Source: Sphingobium indicum B90A (GTDB taxonomy: Bacteria; Pseudomonadota; Alphaproteobacteria; Sphingomonadales; Sphingomonadaceae). From it: a DNA stretch of 64,000 nucleotides. The position numbers and the translations under genes were made by a program. Below the pieces are notes generated by a model. That model searched no databases. It was not told where the DNA came from and saw nothing but the letters and a program-made list of their open reading frames with translations. The stretch is taken from the NCBI RefSeq assembly GCF_000264945.2, contig NZ_CP013070.1, positions 1,860,001 to 1,924,000 of the forward strand, given 5' to 3'. This document shows positions 50,265 through 59,887 of the stretch, in pieces. Each line of letters opens with the position of its first letter. Positions within the stretch are counted from its first letter, which is position 1.

Positions 50265-50402
50265 AAATCGGCTCTCCTGGTAATGAATATAAACCAGCAA
50301 TCTCATCGGCATGCATGATATTTCACGATCGGCCCGTTTCCCGGGTGCCGCCGCATGGCTGCAAGGATGAGGCCGGGATATGCGCCAACCCGTTGTCGTT
50401 GA

Positions 50403-51572
50403 TCAGTTTTGATGGGCGGGACCGCGCCTCGCCGCGACGACTCGGTCCTTTCCGGGGCATGCCGGCACGTCCCGCCGCTCGACGATATTCATCCAGGCCG
50501 CCCTCACCCGGTCCAGGCTGAACGCATCGATCCTGTCGCCAGGCAGGACGGCGCGCGCCGGATCGATCTGGCCCAGCAGCGCATCCGCCATGGCTGCGGC
50601 ATCGGCGGGATCGACCAGCCGGCCGAAGCGCCCGCCATCCAGCAGATCGGCCGCATTGCCCGCCGTGCAGGAGGCAACCACCGGAACGCCCACGGCCATC
50701 GCCTCCAGCAGCACGTTGGGCGATCCTTCCCACCAGCTCGGCAGGATGAAGGCGTCGGCATGCGCCAGCCAGGGGAAGACATTGGCTACCACGCCGGGCA
50801 GCGCCAGATCGTCCGCCACGCCCAGCCTTCGGGCCAGCGCCATGAGCCTGTCGCGCATGCGGTCCCGGCTTTCGCCCAGGATGATGAGCCGCGCCCGCCG
50901 ACTCTGCCGCAGGGTGGCGAAGGCGCGCAGCAGCGTCTCGAAATTCTTTTGCCTGGCCAGCCGCCCGATGGCGAGGATGACCGGAACACCCTCCGTCATC
51001 CAGCCATGGGGCGCCGGGCCTTCCGCCCTTGCCCGCGCCGCGGCGGCGTCTATGCCGTTGGGGATGACCGCCACCCGCCCCTCGCGCGCCGCCGCCGCAA
51101 AGGCCGGGGCTGCGGCCAGGGTCGGCGACACCAGCACGATCCGGTCGGCATCCGCGGCGATCAGGTGGGTCATGATCCGCCGTTCCCACCCTGCCGACCC
51201 GCCATGCGGGGCGCCCGGAATGGCGCGCACCATGTCGTTGCTGATGCGATAGACCCGGCGCGGGCCGCCAAGGCCCCTGCTGGCCGCCCAGGCGACGAAA
51301 TGGCCATGATTGCCGGCGGAGATCAGCAGGCTGGACCTGCGCCGCCGCAAATGGCGGCGCAGCGCGCGGATCGCGATCAGCTTTTCGATCAGGCTCGACG
51401 CATGGCTCCGCTGGAGCAGCGGGAAGTGCCGCACCCCCGGCACGCCCTCGCCGCCCGGCGCCGCCGTGACCAGTTCCACACGATGGCCGCGCTCCGCCAA
51501 AGCCGCCGCCAGCAGCCGCGCATTGCGCACCACGCCGGTCGCCGTCAGGGCGTGAACGTAAATGACGATCAT
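50403..51572 (-). CDS. glycosyltransferase, GT4 family-like
   Basis: The 389-residue protein has the GT-B fold of family 4 enzymes. The N-terminal domain begins MIVIYVHALTATGVVRNARLLAAALAERGH, and the C-terminal domain has VPVILAIGRLARQKNFETLL and the E-x7-E motif in EGSPNVLLEAMAVGVPVVAS. It transfers a sugar from a nucleotide donor to an unknown acceptor, probably for a surface polysaccharide or glycolipid. The ATG at 51572 has a GGGAGG site 7 nt upstream. No other glycan genes are adjacent, so it is an orphan. Confidence 0.9.
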   Translation of the reverse strand: MIVIYVHALTATGVVRNARLLAAALAERGHRVELVTAAPGGEGVPGVRHFPLLQRSHASSLIEKLIAIRALRRHLRRRRSSLLISAGNHGHFVAWAASRGLGGPRRVYRISNDMVRAIPGAPHGGSAGWERRIMTHLIAADADRIVLVSPTLAAAPAFAAAAREGRVAVIPNGIDAAAARARAEGPAPHGWMTEGVPVILAIGRLARQKNFETLLRAFATLRQSRRARLIILGESRDRMRDRLMALARRLGVADDLALPGVVANVFPWLAHADAFILPSWWEGSPNVLLEAMAVGVPVVASCTAGNAADLLDGGRFGRLVDPADAAAMADALLGQIDPARAVLPGDRIDAFSLDRVRAAWMNIVERRDVPACPGKDRVVAARRGPAHQN

Positions 51573-51804
51573 CGCCGCGCCTCCCTTCCGGCGGCGTGGG
51601 CCGCACGCCGGCGTTATTCGGGCAAACGGTCGAGAGGATCGCGGCATAATGCGCCCGCGCGTCCCGTCCCGACGCCTCGCCCGCTGACGATATGCACAAT
51701 GTCTGTGCCGGGGTTCCGGTTCCTCCCGGTCAGTGCCGGCCCCTGCGCCGTCGGGCGGTGGCGGCGTCCCGATGCCGAAGTCGCGGGAGGATAGCGCGGC
51801 CCTG

Positions 51805-53427
51805 CTACGCTCCGACGATGCTCAGCCCCACCGCCTCGGCCACCTTGATCCCGTCGATGGCGGCGGAAAGTATCCCGCCCGCATAGCCCGCCCCTTCCCC
51901 GGCGGGATAGAGCCCCGCGACGTTCAGGCTCTGAAAATCCTTCCCCCGCGTGATCCGGATGGGGGAGGAGGTGCGCGTCTCCACCCCCGTCATCACCGCG
52001 TCGGGGTGGTCATAGTTGGCGATCTGCCGTCCGAACACCGGGATCGCCTCATGAAAGGCCTCCAGCACGAAATCGGGCAGGCAGCGCGACAGGTCGGTCA
52101 TGGTGACGCCCGGCTTGTAGGAGGGAATGACCTCCCCCAATTCGGTCGAGGCGCGGCCGGCAAGGAAATCGCCCACCTTCTGCCCCGGCGCATGATAGCT
52201 TTCGCCCCCCGCGACGAAGGCCATGCTTTCCCAATGGCGCTGCAACTCTATCCCCGCCAGCGGCCCGCCGGGATAGTCGCGCTCCGGATCGATGCCGACC
52301 ACCAGCCCGGAATTGGCGTTGAACTCCGCACGCGAATATTGGCTCATGCCGTTGGTGACGACGCGCCCCTCCTCCGAAGTCGCCGCCACCACCCGCCCGC
52401 CGGGACACATGCAGAAACTGTAGACGGTGCGCCCATTGGCGCAATGATGCGCCAGGCTGTAGGCCGCCGCGCCCAGCACCGGATGCCCCGCGCAATTGCC
52501 GTAGCGCGCCCGGTCGATCCAGCTTTGCGGATGCTCGATCCGCACGCCGATGGAAAAGGGCTTCGCCTCGATATGCACGCCCCGCCGATGCAGCATTTCG
52601 AAGGTCGGCCGGGCGCTGTGGCCGACCGCCAGCACGACATGATCGGTCTCGATGAAGCCCCCGTCCGCCAGATGCACCCCGCGCAGCTTCCGCGGGCCGT
52701 CGCCCTGCCGCTCCAGTTCCAGATCGTCGACCCGGTGCTGCCAGCGATATTCGCCGCCCAGCCCCTCTATCTGCCGCCGCATCGCCTCCACCATGGAAAC
52801 GAGGCGGAAGGTGCCGATATGCGGATGCGCCTCGGTCAAAATATCGTCCGGCGCGCCCGCCGCGACGAATTCCTCCAGCACCTTGCGTCCCAGGAAGCGC
52901 GGATCCTTCACCCGGCAATAGAGCTTGCCGTCGGAAAAAGTCCCCGCCCCGCCCTCGCCGAACTGGACATTGCTGTCGGGATTCAGCTCGGCCCGGCGCC
53001 ACAGGCCCCATGTATCCTTGGTCCGCTCCCGCACCACCTTGCCCCGGTCCAGGATGATCGGGCGGAAGCCCATCTGCGCGAGGATCAGCCCCGCGAACAG
53101 GCCGCACGGTCCCGCGCCGATGACGACGGGCCGCTTGCCCGACCAGCCGGAGGGCGCCTTCGCCACGAAGCGATAGCCGGTGTCCGGACGCGGCCGCACG
53201 TCATGGTCCCCGGCGAAGCGCTCCAGCACCTCCGCCTCGTCCGTCACCTCTATATCGACGCTATAGACAAGCTGGATCGCATTCTTCCGCCGCGCATCAT
53301 TGCCCCGCCGCACCACGACATGGCTCAGCAATTGCCGCGGTTCCAGGCCCAGCCGCTCGCAAATGGCGGCTGGCATCGCCTCGGCAGGATGGTCGAGGGG
53401 CAGCTTCAATCCGGAAAGGCGCAACAT
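51805..53427 (-). CDS. FAD-dependent dehydrogenase-like protein (COG2509 type)
   Basis: The 540-residue protein has an N-terminal domain of about 95 residues (LRLSGLKLPLDHP, VVVRRGNDARRKNAIQLVYS). A Rossmann FAD-binding motif VVIGAGPCGLFAGLILAQMG, the segment VQFGEGGAGTFSDGKLYCRVKD, and the C-terminal GLYPAGEGAGYAGGILSAAIDG follow. These are hallmarks of the uncharacterised FAD-dependent dehydrogenase family COG2509. Reaction and substrate are unknown. It is a conserved single-gene unit in many bacteria. Confidence 0.92.
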   Translation of the reverse strand: MLRLSGLKLPLDHPAEAMPAAICERLGLEPRQLLSHVVVRRGNDARRKNAIQLVYSVDIEVTDEAEVLERFAGDHDVRPRPDTGYRFVAKAPSGWSGKRPVVIGAGPCGLFAGLILAQMGFRPIILDRGKVVRERTKDTWGLWRRAELNPDSNVQFGEGGAGTFSDGKLYCRVKDPRFLGRKVLEEFVAAGAPDDILTEAHPHIGTFRLVSMVEAMRRQIEGLGGEYRWQHRVDDLELERQGDGPRKLRGVHLADGGFIETDHVVLAVGHSARPTFEMLHRRGVHIEAKPFSIGVRIEHPQSWIDRARYGNCAGHPVLGAAAYSLAHHCANGRTVYSFCMCPGGRVVAATSEEGRVVTNGMSQYSRAEFNANSGLVVGIDPERDYPGGPLAGIELQRHWESMAFVAGGESYHAPGQKVGDFLAGRASTELGEVIPSYKPGVTMTDLSRCLPDFVLEAFHEAIPVFGRQIANYDHPDAVMTGVETRTSSPIRITRGKDFQSLNVAGLYPAGEGAGYAGGILSAAIDGIKVAEAVGLSIVGA

Positions 53428-53513
53428 GCCGATGCCCCTAAACCTAAAGCCGAGTCGGCTCCAGCCCCCGTCGCGATCCTAATCGGCAATTGGCCAGTAG
53501 CGGACATCAATTC

Positions 53514-53643
53514 CTCCCTACGCGAAGCGTGGGGAGGGGGACCGCCGCTGAAAGCGGTGGTGGAGGGGAAGATTCGGAGGTCGCGCCTTTTCCCCTCCAC
53601 CAGCCTTCGGCCGGTCCCCCTCCCCATCTACCGATGGGGAGGA
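53514..53643. repeat. large palindromic element, about 130 bp
   Basis: Two halves pair imperfectly. CCTCCCTACGCGAAGCGTGG.. at 53514-53572 is complementary to most of 53585-53643 (..GGTCCCCCTCCCCATCTACC). Inner hairpins are also present, such as CTTCGGCCGG. The sequence fits the general type of alphaproteobacterial intergenic palindromes and fills half of the 265-bp gap between two minus-strand genes. Confidence 0.8.
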
Positions 53644-53692
53644 ACAGGATAGGTCCGCTTTCCACCCAAACCAGTCACGACAGCGCAACGCA

Positions 53693-54943
53693 TCAAGACC
53701 GAACGGAACGCAACCGCCCCCAAACCCATTCCCCAGCCAAAGCCGCCGCCATGCTCAACCCGGTCAACGGAAACAGCAACCCCAGCCCCAGCATCGATCC
53801 CGCCACGACCCGCTTCTCGCGCAGCCCCGCCGCAGGCGGCTCACCCGACCGCCGCTTCCACCACAGCAGCGGCGCGGTCAGGCACAGCAGCAGCAGGCAC
53901 AGGCATCCCGCCAGCATCAGCAATCGGTTCGCCTCGCCATATTCCAGCCCCTGATGGGTGGCGACGCCCCATTCGACCGCCCTGGCTCCGCCGCCGAACA
54001 TGCGCCAGTCGACATCCTGCGCCACCGCGCCGGACCCCGCATCGATGGTCAGCACATGCGCATCCTGCGCCTTCACAGCCTGCGCCGACACCAGCCACGG
54101 CATCCCCGCAGAGGCCGGAAAGCCGATCATGACCCCGCCCTTCAACCCGCGCACTTCGGCGATCCGCACGATCTCATCCACGCCCACGCCACCCGAACCG
54201 CCCGGCACAGCGCCGCGCTCCCGTAACGCCCAGGGCAGCGCCTCCTTCACCGGCGCGCTCCACGGAATAACCGCCGCCGAAGGCCGCCCCAGCCCCCGCT
54301 CCGCGATCAGCCCGCGCAACCCTCCGCCCCAGACCGAAGTCCAGGGCATGCCGGTCACCGCCAGAAACAGGATCGCCCCCGCCGCCAGAAAACCGACCGT
54401 GCCATGCAGGTCGCGCCAGAACAGCCGCCCGCCCGGCCGCCCGCGCAGCGCCAGCGCTCGGTTCCCGGCACGCGGCCAGCGCAGATACAGCCCGGTCACG
54501 CACAACAGGATCGCCCAGCCCGCCACCACCTCGACCAGCCGGTTGCCGACAGGCCCGGTCAACGCCAGACTGTGCAGTTCCTTGACCGTCCGCATGACAC
54601 CGCCGTCCACCAGCCTCCCCAATATCCGTCCGTCATGGGGATCGACGAACCAGACCGTCCCGCCGACCGTCAGCCGCCAGCTTTCATCGGCGGCGGCGGG
54701 CCGCTGCATCTGGCTTACCGCCCCGCCGCTGGCCTTCTCCACCGCCGCGACCAGCCGCGACGGCGGCAGCAGCACTCCGCCCGGCCGCACCACGATCCGG
54801 TCATGATAGACGGCCCGCTCGATCTCCGGCTTGTAGAGATAGAGCGCGCCCGTCACCGCCATCAGCGCCAGCACCGGCAACACGATCAGCCCGGCATAGA
54901 AATGCCAGCGCCACATCGCCCGATAGAAGGAACCGCTTTTCAC
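53693..54943 (-). CDS. PepSY-associated membrane protein (iron/metal-uptake type)
   Basis: The 416-residue protein has an N-terminal helix (WHFYAGLIVLPVLALMAVTGALYLY) and further transmembrane helices near 140-155, 180-200, 330-350 and 385-405. PepSY-like periplasmic stretches lie between them (WRLTVGGTVWFVDPHDGRILG and MPWLVSAQAVKAQDAHVLTID). This is the PepSY_TM family, whose members reduce or release metal from siderophores and similar ligands after receptor uptake. It starts with GTG, 2 bp after the TonB-dependent receptor stop, and follows that gene and a DUF2946 gene in one operon. Confidence 0.9.
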   Translation of the reverse strand: MKSGSFYRAMWRWHFYAGLIVLPVLALMAVTGALYLYKPEIERAVYHDRIVVRPGGVLLPPSRLVAAVEKASGGAVSQMQRPAAADESWRLTVGGTVWFVDPHDGRILGRLVDGGVMRTVKELHSLALTGPVGNRLVEVVAGWAILLCVTGLYLRWPRAGNRALALRGRPGGRLFWRDLHGTVGFLAAGAILFLAVTGMPWTSVWGGGLRGLIAERGLGRPSAAVIPWSAPVKEALPWALRERGAVPGGSGGVGVDEIVRIAEVRGLKGGVMIGFPASAGMPWLVSAQAVKAQDAHVLTIDAGSGAVAQDVDWRMFGGGARAVEWGVATHQGLEYGEANRLLMLAGCLCLLLLCLTAPLLWWKRRSGEPPAAGLREKRVVAGSMLGLGLLFPLTGLSMAAALAGEWVWGRLRSVRS

Positions 54944-54945
54944 GG

Positions 54946-56979
54946 TCAGAACCGCGCCCGCACGCCGCCATAGAAGGCGCGCCGCTCGATGGGGTAGAAG
55001 GCCACGCTGCCCTCATTCGCAAGCGTCGCTGGATTGTCCGGCACATAGCGGACCAAGGCGCCAATATCGCCCACGGCCCGCTCCCCGGTCAGGTTGCGCG
55101 CATCCAGGAACAGGGTGACGCCCGGCTTCACCTCCGCCTGCGCGCCGAGGTTCAGCGTCGCATAATCCCCGACCCGCTTCGTGTTGGCATAGTCGACCCA
55201 TGCCCCCTGCGGCAGCCATTCGATGGCGGGCGAAATGCTCAGCCGCTCCGTCCCCAACTTCAGCTCCGCCCGGTAGAAATGGCGCGGCACCACCGGCAGG
55301 CGATTGTCGCCGAACTGCGCATCGTCGCGGAAGCGGAAATCGCTATATTGATAGACCTGCCTCAGGCTCGCCCATGGGGTCAGCTTCAGGTCCAGCCCCG
55401 CCTCTATCCCCTGATGCCGCGTCCGCCCGGCATTGAAGGTCGCTGCCGGATACAGCCCCGCCACCACATTATATTGCAGCAACTCGCCCTTGAGATCGGC
55501 GCGATAGAGGCTGACGTCCCAATGCGCGATGCCCAGCGTGCCGCGCGTGCCCACCTCAACCGTCCATGCCCTTTGCGTGGCCAGCGGCGTAAAGCCCGGC
55601 GCACCACCGGCGGGCGCCTGCCCCAGTTCGATGAAGCCGGGCAATTCCGCCGAGCGGCTGTAATTGGCGTAGAATTGCACCGCCTGCGCCGGCTCGAACA
55701 GCAGCCCGAATTTCGGCGCGAAGGCGTCGAACGACACGTCCCCGCTCCGCGCCGGGGCGAGGCGGTTGTCGAGCCGCCGCTCGCCATGGGTATAGATGCC
55801 GCCCGCGATCAGCCACAGCCCCGCGACGGGCGCGATCCGCAGCTCGCCATAGCTGTTGATCGTCTGCGCCCGCGCCTTCTGATAAGAGGTCGGCGCACCC
55901 GCCCGCCCGTTCAGATTGACGAACTGGCGGAAGCGCCCATGCCCGAACCGCGCCTGCGCGCCCAAAGTCAGTTCGACCGGCATCCCGCCCAGATCGGCCG
56001 CCAGATCGACGCTGGCGAAGAACCCGCGATCCTCCGACTTCTGGTCGACCACCTGATAGATGGGATGATCCAGCGCCTTGGCGTTGAAATAGACGCCGAA
56101 GGCCAGTTCGCCGCGATCCAGCGCCACGGTCGTGCGGTTCTGCAGCCGGATCGAATCGATGTTGCGCGCCTGATCGCCCGCGAAATTGCCCTTGGCCGGA
56201 TAGTCCAGCGCATCGCCTTCATTCAGCGCGCCGGACAATTTCTGCCGGATCGTCTGCACGCTGGCATAGAAGCGCGTCTCCACCCGGTCATTGAGCTTCA
56301 GCCCGACATTGCCGTTGAACCGCAGCGCCCGCCGCCGCCCATGGTCCCGATCGCCATCGGACCGATCGGCGGTCAACGCGGCCCACGCATCCCCGCGCCC
56401 GTCGCTATAGCCATAGGCCGCCTTCGCCCGTAGCGTGTCGAACGCCCCCCCATCGACCCGCATCTCCGCACCCGGCGCGCTCAGCCCGGTCGGCGTCACC
56501 GCATTGATCGCCCCGCCCAGCGTCGACCCGCCCAGCCGCAGCGCATTGCCGCCGCGATAGACCTCCAGATGCTGGAACACCTGCGGGTCCAGTTCCTGGA
56601 AATCGCCGTTATCGTCGGCCATGTTGATCGGAATGCCGTCCTGCAACAGCGTCAGGCCGCGCATATGATAGCCCCGCGACAGGCCGGACCCGCGAATGGA
56701 AATCCGCACCTCCTGCCCGAACCGGGGCTGCGTATAGACGCCGGGGGAAAAGCTCAGTGCATCGCGCAGGGAAACGGCGAGCTTGTCGCCGAAATCCTCC
56801 GCCGGCACGACGTCGACGCCGCCGGGGGTGCGGACGATTTTCGTCGCAGCATCCTCCACCATGGGACTGGCGGTGACGATGATCCGGCTCTGCTCGGCCT
56901 CCTCGGCCAGGGCGGGAGCGGACAGGGAACAGGCAAGCGCGCACAGCGAAATGCCGCGCGAAACGGAAAAGACAGACAT
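54946..56979 (-). CDS. TonB-dependent receptor, metal type
   Basis: The 677-residue protein has a signal peptide (SVSRGISLCALACSLSAPALA), a TonB-box-like start (QSRIIVTAS), a plug domain at about 45-150 with VRISIRGSGLSRGYHMRGL and YRGGNALRLGGSTLGGAINAV, and a barrel ending in YGGVRARF. The aromatic C-terminus is intact. Its neighbours, a DUF2946 protein and a PepSY_TM protein, suggest copper or iron-chelate import; sequence alone does not decide between them. The spacing to the PepSY gene is 2 bp. Confidence 0.92.
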   Translation of the reverse strand: MSVFSVSRGISLCALACSLSAPALAEEAEQSRIIVTASPMVEDAATKIVRTPGGVDVVPAEDFGDKLAVSLRDALSFSPGVYTQPRFGQEVRISIRGSGLSRGYHMRGLTLLQDGIPINMADDNGDFQELDPQVFQHLEVYRGGNALRLGGSTLGGAINAVTPTGLSAPGAEMRVDGGAFDTLRAKAAYGYSDGRGDAWAALTADRSDGDRDHGRRRALRFNGNVGLKLNDRVETRFYASVQTIRQKLSGALNEGDALDYPAKGNFAGDQARNIDSIRLQNRTTVALDRGELAFGVYFNAKALDHPIYQVVDQKSEDRGFFASVDLAADLGGMPVELTLGAQARFGHGRFRQFVNLNGRAGAPTSYQKARAQTINSYGELRIAPVAGLWLIAGGIYTHGERRLDNRLAPARSGDVSFDAFAPKFGLLFEPAQAVQFYANYSRSAELPGFIELGQAPAGGAPGFTPLATQRAWTVEVGTRGTLGIAHWDVSLYRADLKGELLQYNVVAGLYPAATFNAGRTRHQGIEAGLDLKLTPWASLRQVYQYSDFRFRDDAQFGDNRLPVVPRHFYRAELKLGTERLSISPAIEWLPQGAWVDYANTKRVGDYATLNLGAQAEVKPGVTLFLDARNLTGERAVGDIGALVRYVPDNPATLANEGSVAFYPIERRAFYGGVRARF

Positions 56980-57024
56980 GAAACGATGACCTTGCTGAAA
57001 AAATCGCGGAAAATGGCGGATTTT

Positions 57025-57441
57025 TCAGAAGGCGGGCGGCCCCGAGGAGGGCGGCGGCGGCGCGGCCAGCCGGGCGATCAGCCCGGTCTTGAGCGCGAAG
57101 GCGATCGACCCGAAACCCAATTGCCAGGCGGGCAGAGGCAGATCGGCGAGGGCCAGCGGCGGAACCAGCGGCTGCACCGATGCGGCGAAGGGACAATGCT
57201 GCTGCCCCGGTGCGCCGTCATCCGGGCGATGCTTGTCCGACGCCCCGTCCCGGTCGAAGACAGTCCGGTCGACCACGACGTTGACCGCCCCTTGCCCCGT
57301 GCAGAGCGTCACCACAACGCCCCGTTCGGTGCGCACAGGCATGAAGCCCGAAGGCGCGACAAGCTGCATCGCCAGCACGAGCATAGCCAGCGCGGCCAAA
57401 AGGCCCTTCGCGGATTCCGATCGTCTGACTGCCCCCATCAT
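57025..57441 (-). CDS. DUF2946-like small membrane or secreted protein
   Basis: The 138-residue protein begins with a hydrophobic segment (GLLAALAMLVLAMQLVAPSGFMP) and has one further hydrophobic stretch near residues 95-120. It contains VVVTLCTGQGAVNVVVD, a core found in DUF2946 proteins, and an HCPFAASV motif with paired His and Cys that could bind a metal. DUF2946 proteins are often encoded beside TonB-dependent receptors and metal-transport genes. It is the first gene of the operon with the receptor (45 bp) and the PepSY protein. Its promoter region is shared with a divergent MerR gene. Confidence 0.75.
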   Translation of the reverse strand: MMGAVRRSESAKGLLAALAMLVLAMQLVAPSGFMPVRTERGVVVTLCTGQGAVNVVVDRTVFDRDGASDKHRPDDGAPGQQHCPFAASVQPLVPPLALADLPLPAWQLGFGSIAFALKTGLIARLAAPPPPSSGPPAF

Positions 57442-57511
57442 GGCGCAAAGCCCTAGCGGCGCCCGCCCGTCCTGTCACTAGGACAAAAGGGCCACGGCTG
57501 GCATACTAACC

Positions 57512-57527
57512 TTGACGTAAACGTAAA
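57512..57527. promoter_or_regulatory. probable LiuR-type MerR operator
   Basis: TTGACGTAAACGTAAA is an imperfect palindrome (TTGACGT/ACGTAAA arms, 6 of 7 pairs) 20 bp before the MerR gene. This strongly resembles the TTGACGTTTACGTAAA-like site known for LiuR, the MerR regulator of branched-chain acyl-CoA breakdown. It lies in the intergenic region shared with the divergent DUF2946 operon. Confidence 0.65.
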
Positions 57528-57547
57528 GCAGAGTTACATCACCTGCC

Positions 57548-57958
57548 ATGGACAAACGCACCACTCTTGCGGGCATCGTCGAACTGCCCGATCATAGCGA
57601 CCGGCAAGCCTATAGCATCACCGACCTGTCGGAGGAATTCGGCGTCACCGCGCGCGCCCTGCGCTTCTACGAGGACGAAGGGCTGATCGCGCCGGAACGG
57701 CAGGGCCTTGCGCGCATCTATTCGCGTCGCGACCGCGCCCGCCTGGCCTGGATATTGCGCGGCAAGCGGGTGGGATTCAGCCTGTCCGACATTCGCGAGA
57801 TGATCGACCTCTACGACGCCGACGAGGAGCATGAGGAACAGCTCCGCGTCACCGTCGCCAAGTGCGAGGCGCGCATCGCCCTGCTCAACCGCCAGAAGGA
57901 GGACATCGACGCCACCATCGCGGAGTTGATGCATTTCCTGGACGTCCTCCAGCAATAA
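57548..57958 (+). CDS. MerR-family regulator, LiuR-like
   Basis: The 136-residue protein has a MerR helix-turn-helix at about 22-90 ([45 protein letters not shown]) and a C-terminal coiled coil ([23 protein letters not shown] helix). It lacks the cysteines of metal-sensing MerR proteins, which fits LiuR-like regulators that respond to acyl-CoA esters. An operator-like palindrome lies just upstream, and an acyl-CoA dehydrogenase gene follows after 38 bp. It probably controls itself and that gene. Confidence 0.9.
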   Translation: MDKRTTLAGIVELPDHSDRQAYSITDLSEEFGVTARALRFYEDEGLIAPERQGLARIYSRRDRARLAWILRGKRVGFSLSDIREMIDLYDADEEHEEQLRVTVAKCEARIALLNRQKEDIDATIAELMHFLDVLQQ

Positions 57959-57996
57959 TCCCCCTAACCGCAGAACAAAATCCGTCGGAGAAGATC

Positions 57997-59799
57997 ATGC
58001 CCAGCTACACCGCCCCTGTTCGCGACACCCGCTTCGTGCTCGACCATGTCCTCGGGCTGGATCGCTACACCAATCTGCCCGGCTTCGAAAACGCGACCGC
58101 CGACCTGGTGGAGGCGATCCTGACCGAAGGCGGGAAGGTCGCCGCCGAAATCCTCTTCCCGCTGAACGCCGTGGGCGACAAGGAGGGCTGCACCCGCCAC
58201 CCGGACGGCAGCGTCACCACGCCGACCGGCTTCAAGGCGGCCTATGACACCTATGTCGAGGGCGGCTGGACGACGCTGAACGCGCCGATCGAATATGGCG
58301 GCCAGGGCCTCCCAAGCATCGTTGGGACGGCCGTCAGCGAATATACGCTCTCGGCCAATCTGAGCTTCAAAATGTATCACGGCCTGACCAATGCCGCGGT
58401 CGAAGCGCTGATCGCCAAGGGCAGCGAGGAGCAGAAGCGGATCTACATCCCCAATATGGTGTCGGGCAAATGGGCTGGCACGATGAACCTGACGGAACCG
58501 CATTGCGGCACCGATCTAGGTCTCATCAAGACCAGGGCCGTGCCAGGGCCTGACGGCAGCTTCACGATCACCGGCACAAAAATCTTCATTTCGGCCGGCG
58601 AGCATGACCTGACGGAAAACATCATCCACCTCGTCCTGGCCAAGACCCCTGACGCGCCGGAAGGCAGCAAGGGCATCTCCCTCTTCGTCGTTCCCAAATT
58701 CCTGGTGAACGAGGACGGATCGCTGGGCGAGCGCAACGCCGTCTCCTGCGGTTCGCTGGAGCACAAGATGGGCATCCACGGCAATTCCACCTGCGTCATG
58801 AACTATGACGGCGCGACCGGATGGCTGGTGGGCGAGGAGAACAAGGGCCTGGCCGCCATGTTCATCATGATGAACGCCGCCCGCCTGGGCGTCGGCCTGC
58901 AGGGACTGGCCCAGGCGGAGGTCGCCTATCAGAACGCCGCCGCCTACGCCCATGAACGTCGCCAGGGCCGGGCGCTCACCGGCCCCAAGGATCCGCAGGA
59001 AAAGGCCGACACGCTGTTCGCCCATCCCGACGTCCGCCGCATGCTGATGGAGGCGAGGGCCCTGACGGAGGGGTTGCGCGCGCTGATGCTCTGGGGCGCG
59101 CTCCAGGTCGATCTTGCCCATCAGGCGGCCACGGAGGAAGAACGGCAGGCGGCCGATGACCTGCTGCAACTGCTGACCCCGGTGATCAAGGGCTATGGCT
59201 CGGACAAGGGCTTCGACGTCACCGTGATGGCGCAGCAGGTGTTCGGCGGCCATGGCTACATCTGGGAAAATGGCGTCGAACAATATGTCCGCGACGCCCG
59301 CATCGCCCAGATCTACGAGGGCACCAACGGCGTCCAGGGCATGGACCTTGTCGGACGCAAGCTGCCCATGAACGGCGGCCGCGCGCTCCAGGCCTTCCTC
59401 AAGATCGTCGGGGAGGAAGTGGCGCAGGCCAAGGGCGACGAAAAGCTCGCCGGCTTTGCCGAAGCGCTGGAAAAGGCGAGCGGCCAGCTCGGCGCGGCGA
59501 CCATGTGGTTGATGCAGAATGCGATGAAGAACCCCGACAATGCCGGCGCCGGCGCGGTTCACTATATGCACATATTGGGCATCGTCGCGACCGGCCTGAT
59601 GTGGCTGCGCATGGCGAAGGCGGCCACCGCCCTGCTGGCGGCCGGCCAAGGCGACGCCAAATTCCTGGAAGCCAAGCTGGTGACCGCGCGCTTCTTCGCG
59701 GAACGCATCATGCCGGACGCGGGCGCGCTCCGCCGGAAGATCGAGGGCGGCGCGGACAGCCTGATGGCGCTCGATCCGGAAATGTTCCTGGCGGCCTGA
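57997..59799 (+). CDS. acyl-CoA dehydrogenase, DmdC-like
   Basis: The 600-residue protein has the short N-terminal acyl-CoA dehydrogenase extension ([17 protein letters not shown]), the dehydrogenase core ([57 protein letters not shown]) and a C-terminal helical domain of about 130 residues. The length and added domains match the 3-methylmercaptopropionyl-CoA dehydrogenase (DmdC) group, which also includes enzymes for ordinary acyl-CoAs. It oxidises an acyl-CoA to the enoyl-CoA using FAD. The ATG at 57997 follows GGAG. It is downstream of the LiuR-like regulator. Confidence 0.93.
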   Translation: MPSYTAPVRDTRFVLDHVLGLDRYTNLPGFENATADLVEAILTEGGKVAAEILFPLNAVGDKEGCTRHPDGSVTTPTGFKAAYDTYVEGGWTTLNAPIEYGGQGLPSIVGTAVSEYTLSANLSFKMYHGLTNAAVEALIAKGSEEQKRIYIPNMVSGKWAGTMNLTEPHCGTDLGLIKTRAVPGPDGSFTITGTKIFISAGEHDLTENIIHLVLAKTPDAPEGSKGISLFVVPKFLVNEDGSLGERNAVSCGSLEHKMGIHGNSTCVMNYDGATGWLVGEENKGLAAMFIMMNAARLGVGLQGLAQAEVAYQNAAAYAHERRQGRALTGPKDPQEKADTLFAHPDVRRMLMEARALTEGLRALMLWGALQVDLAHQAATEEERQAADDLLQLLTPVIKGYGSDKGFDVTVMAQQVFGGHGYIWENGVEQYVRDARIAQIYEGTNGVQGMDLVGRKLPMNGGRALQAFLKIVGEEVAQAKGDEKLAGFAEALEKASGQLGAATMWLMQNAMKNPDNAGAGAVHYMHILGIVATGLMWLRMAKAATALLAAGQGDAKFLEAKLVTARFFAERIMPDAGALRRKIEGGADSLMALDPEMFLAA

Positions 59800-59887
59800 G
59801 TCCCAGGACGAGGCAGGGACGCCGCGCCCCGGCCAACCGGGCGGGCGTCCTTGCGCTTTCCTCCACCGCCGCCGACCTCCTGACACA

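Noticed and set aside
48381..51572. Integrated element with attachment repeats at tRNA-Gln
   Set aside because: No integrase, and I could not find a second copy of the tRNA 3' end in the window; kept only as a question in the findings.
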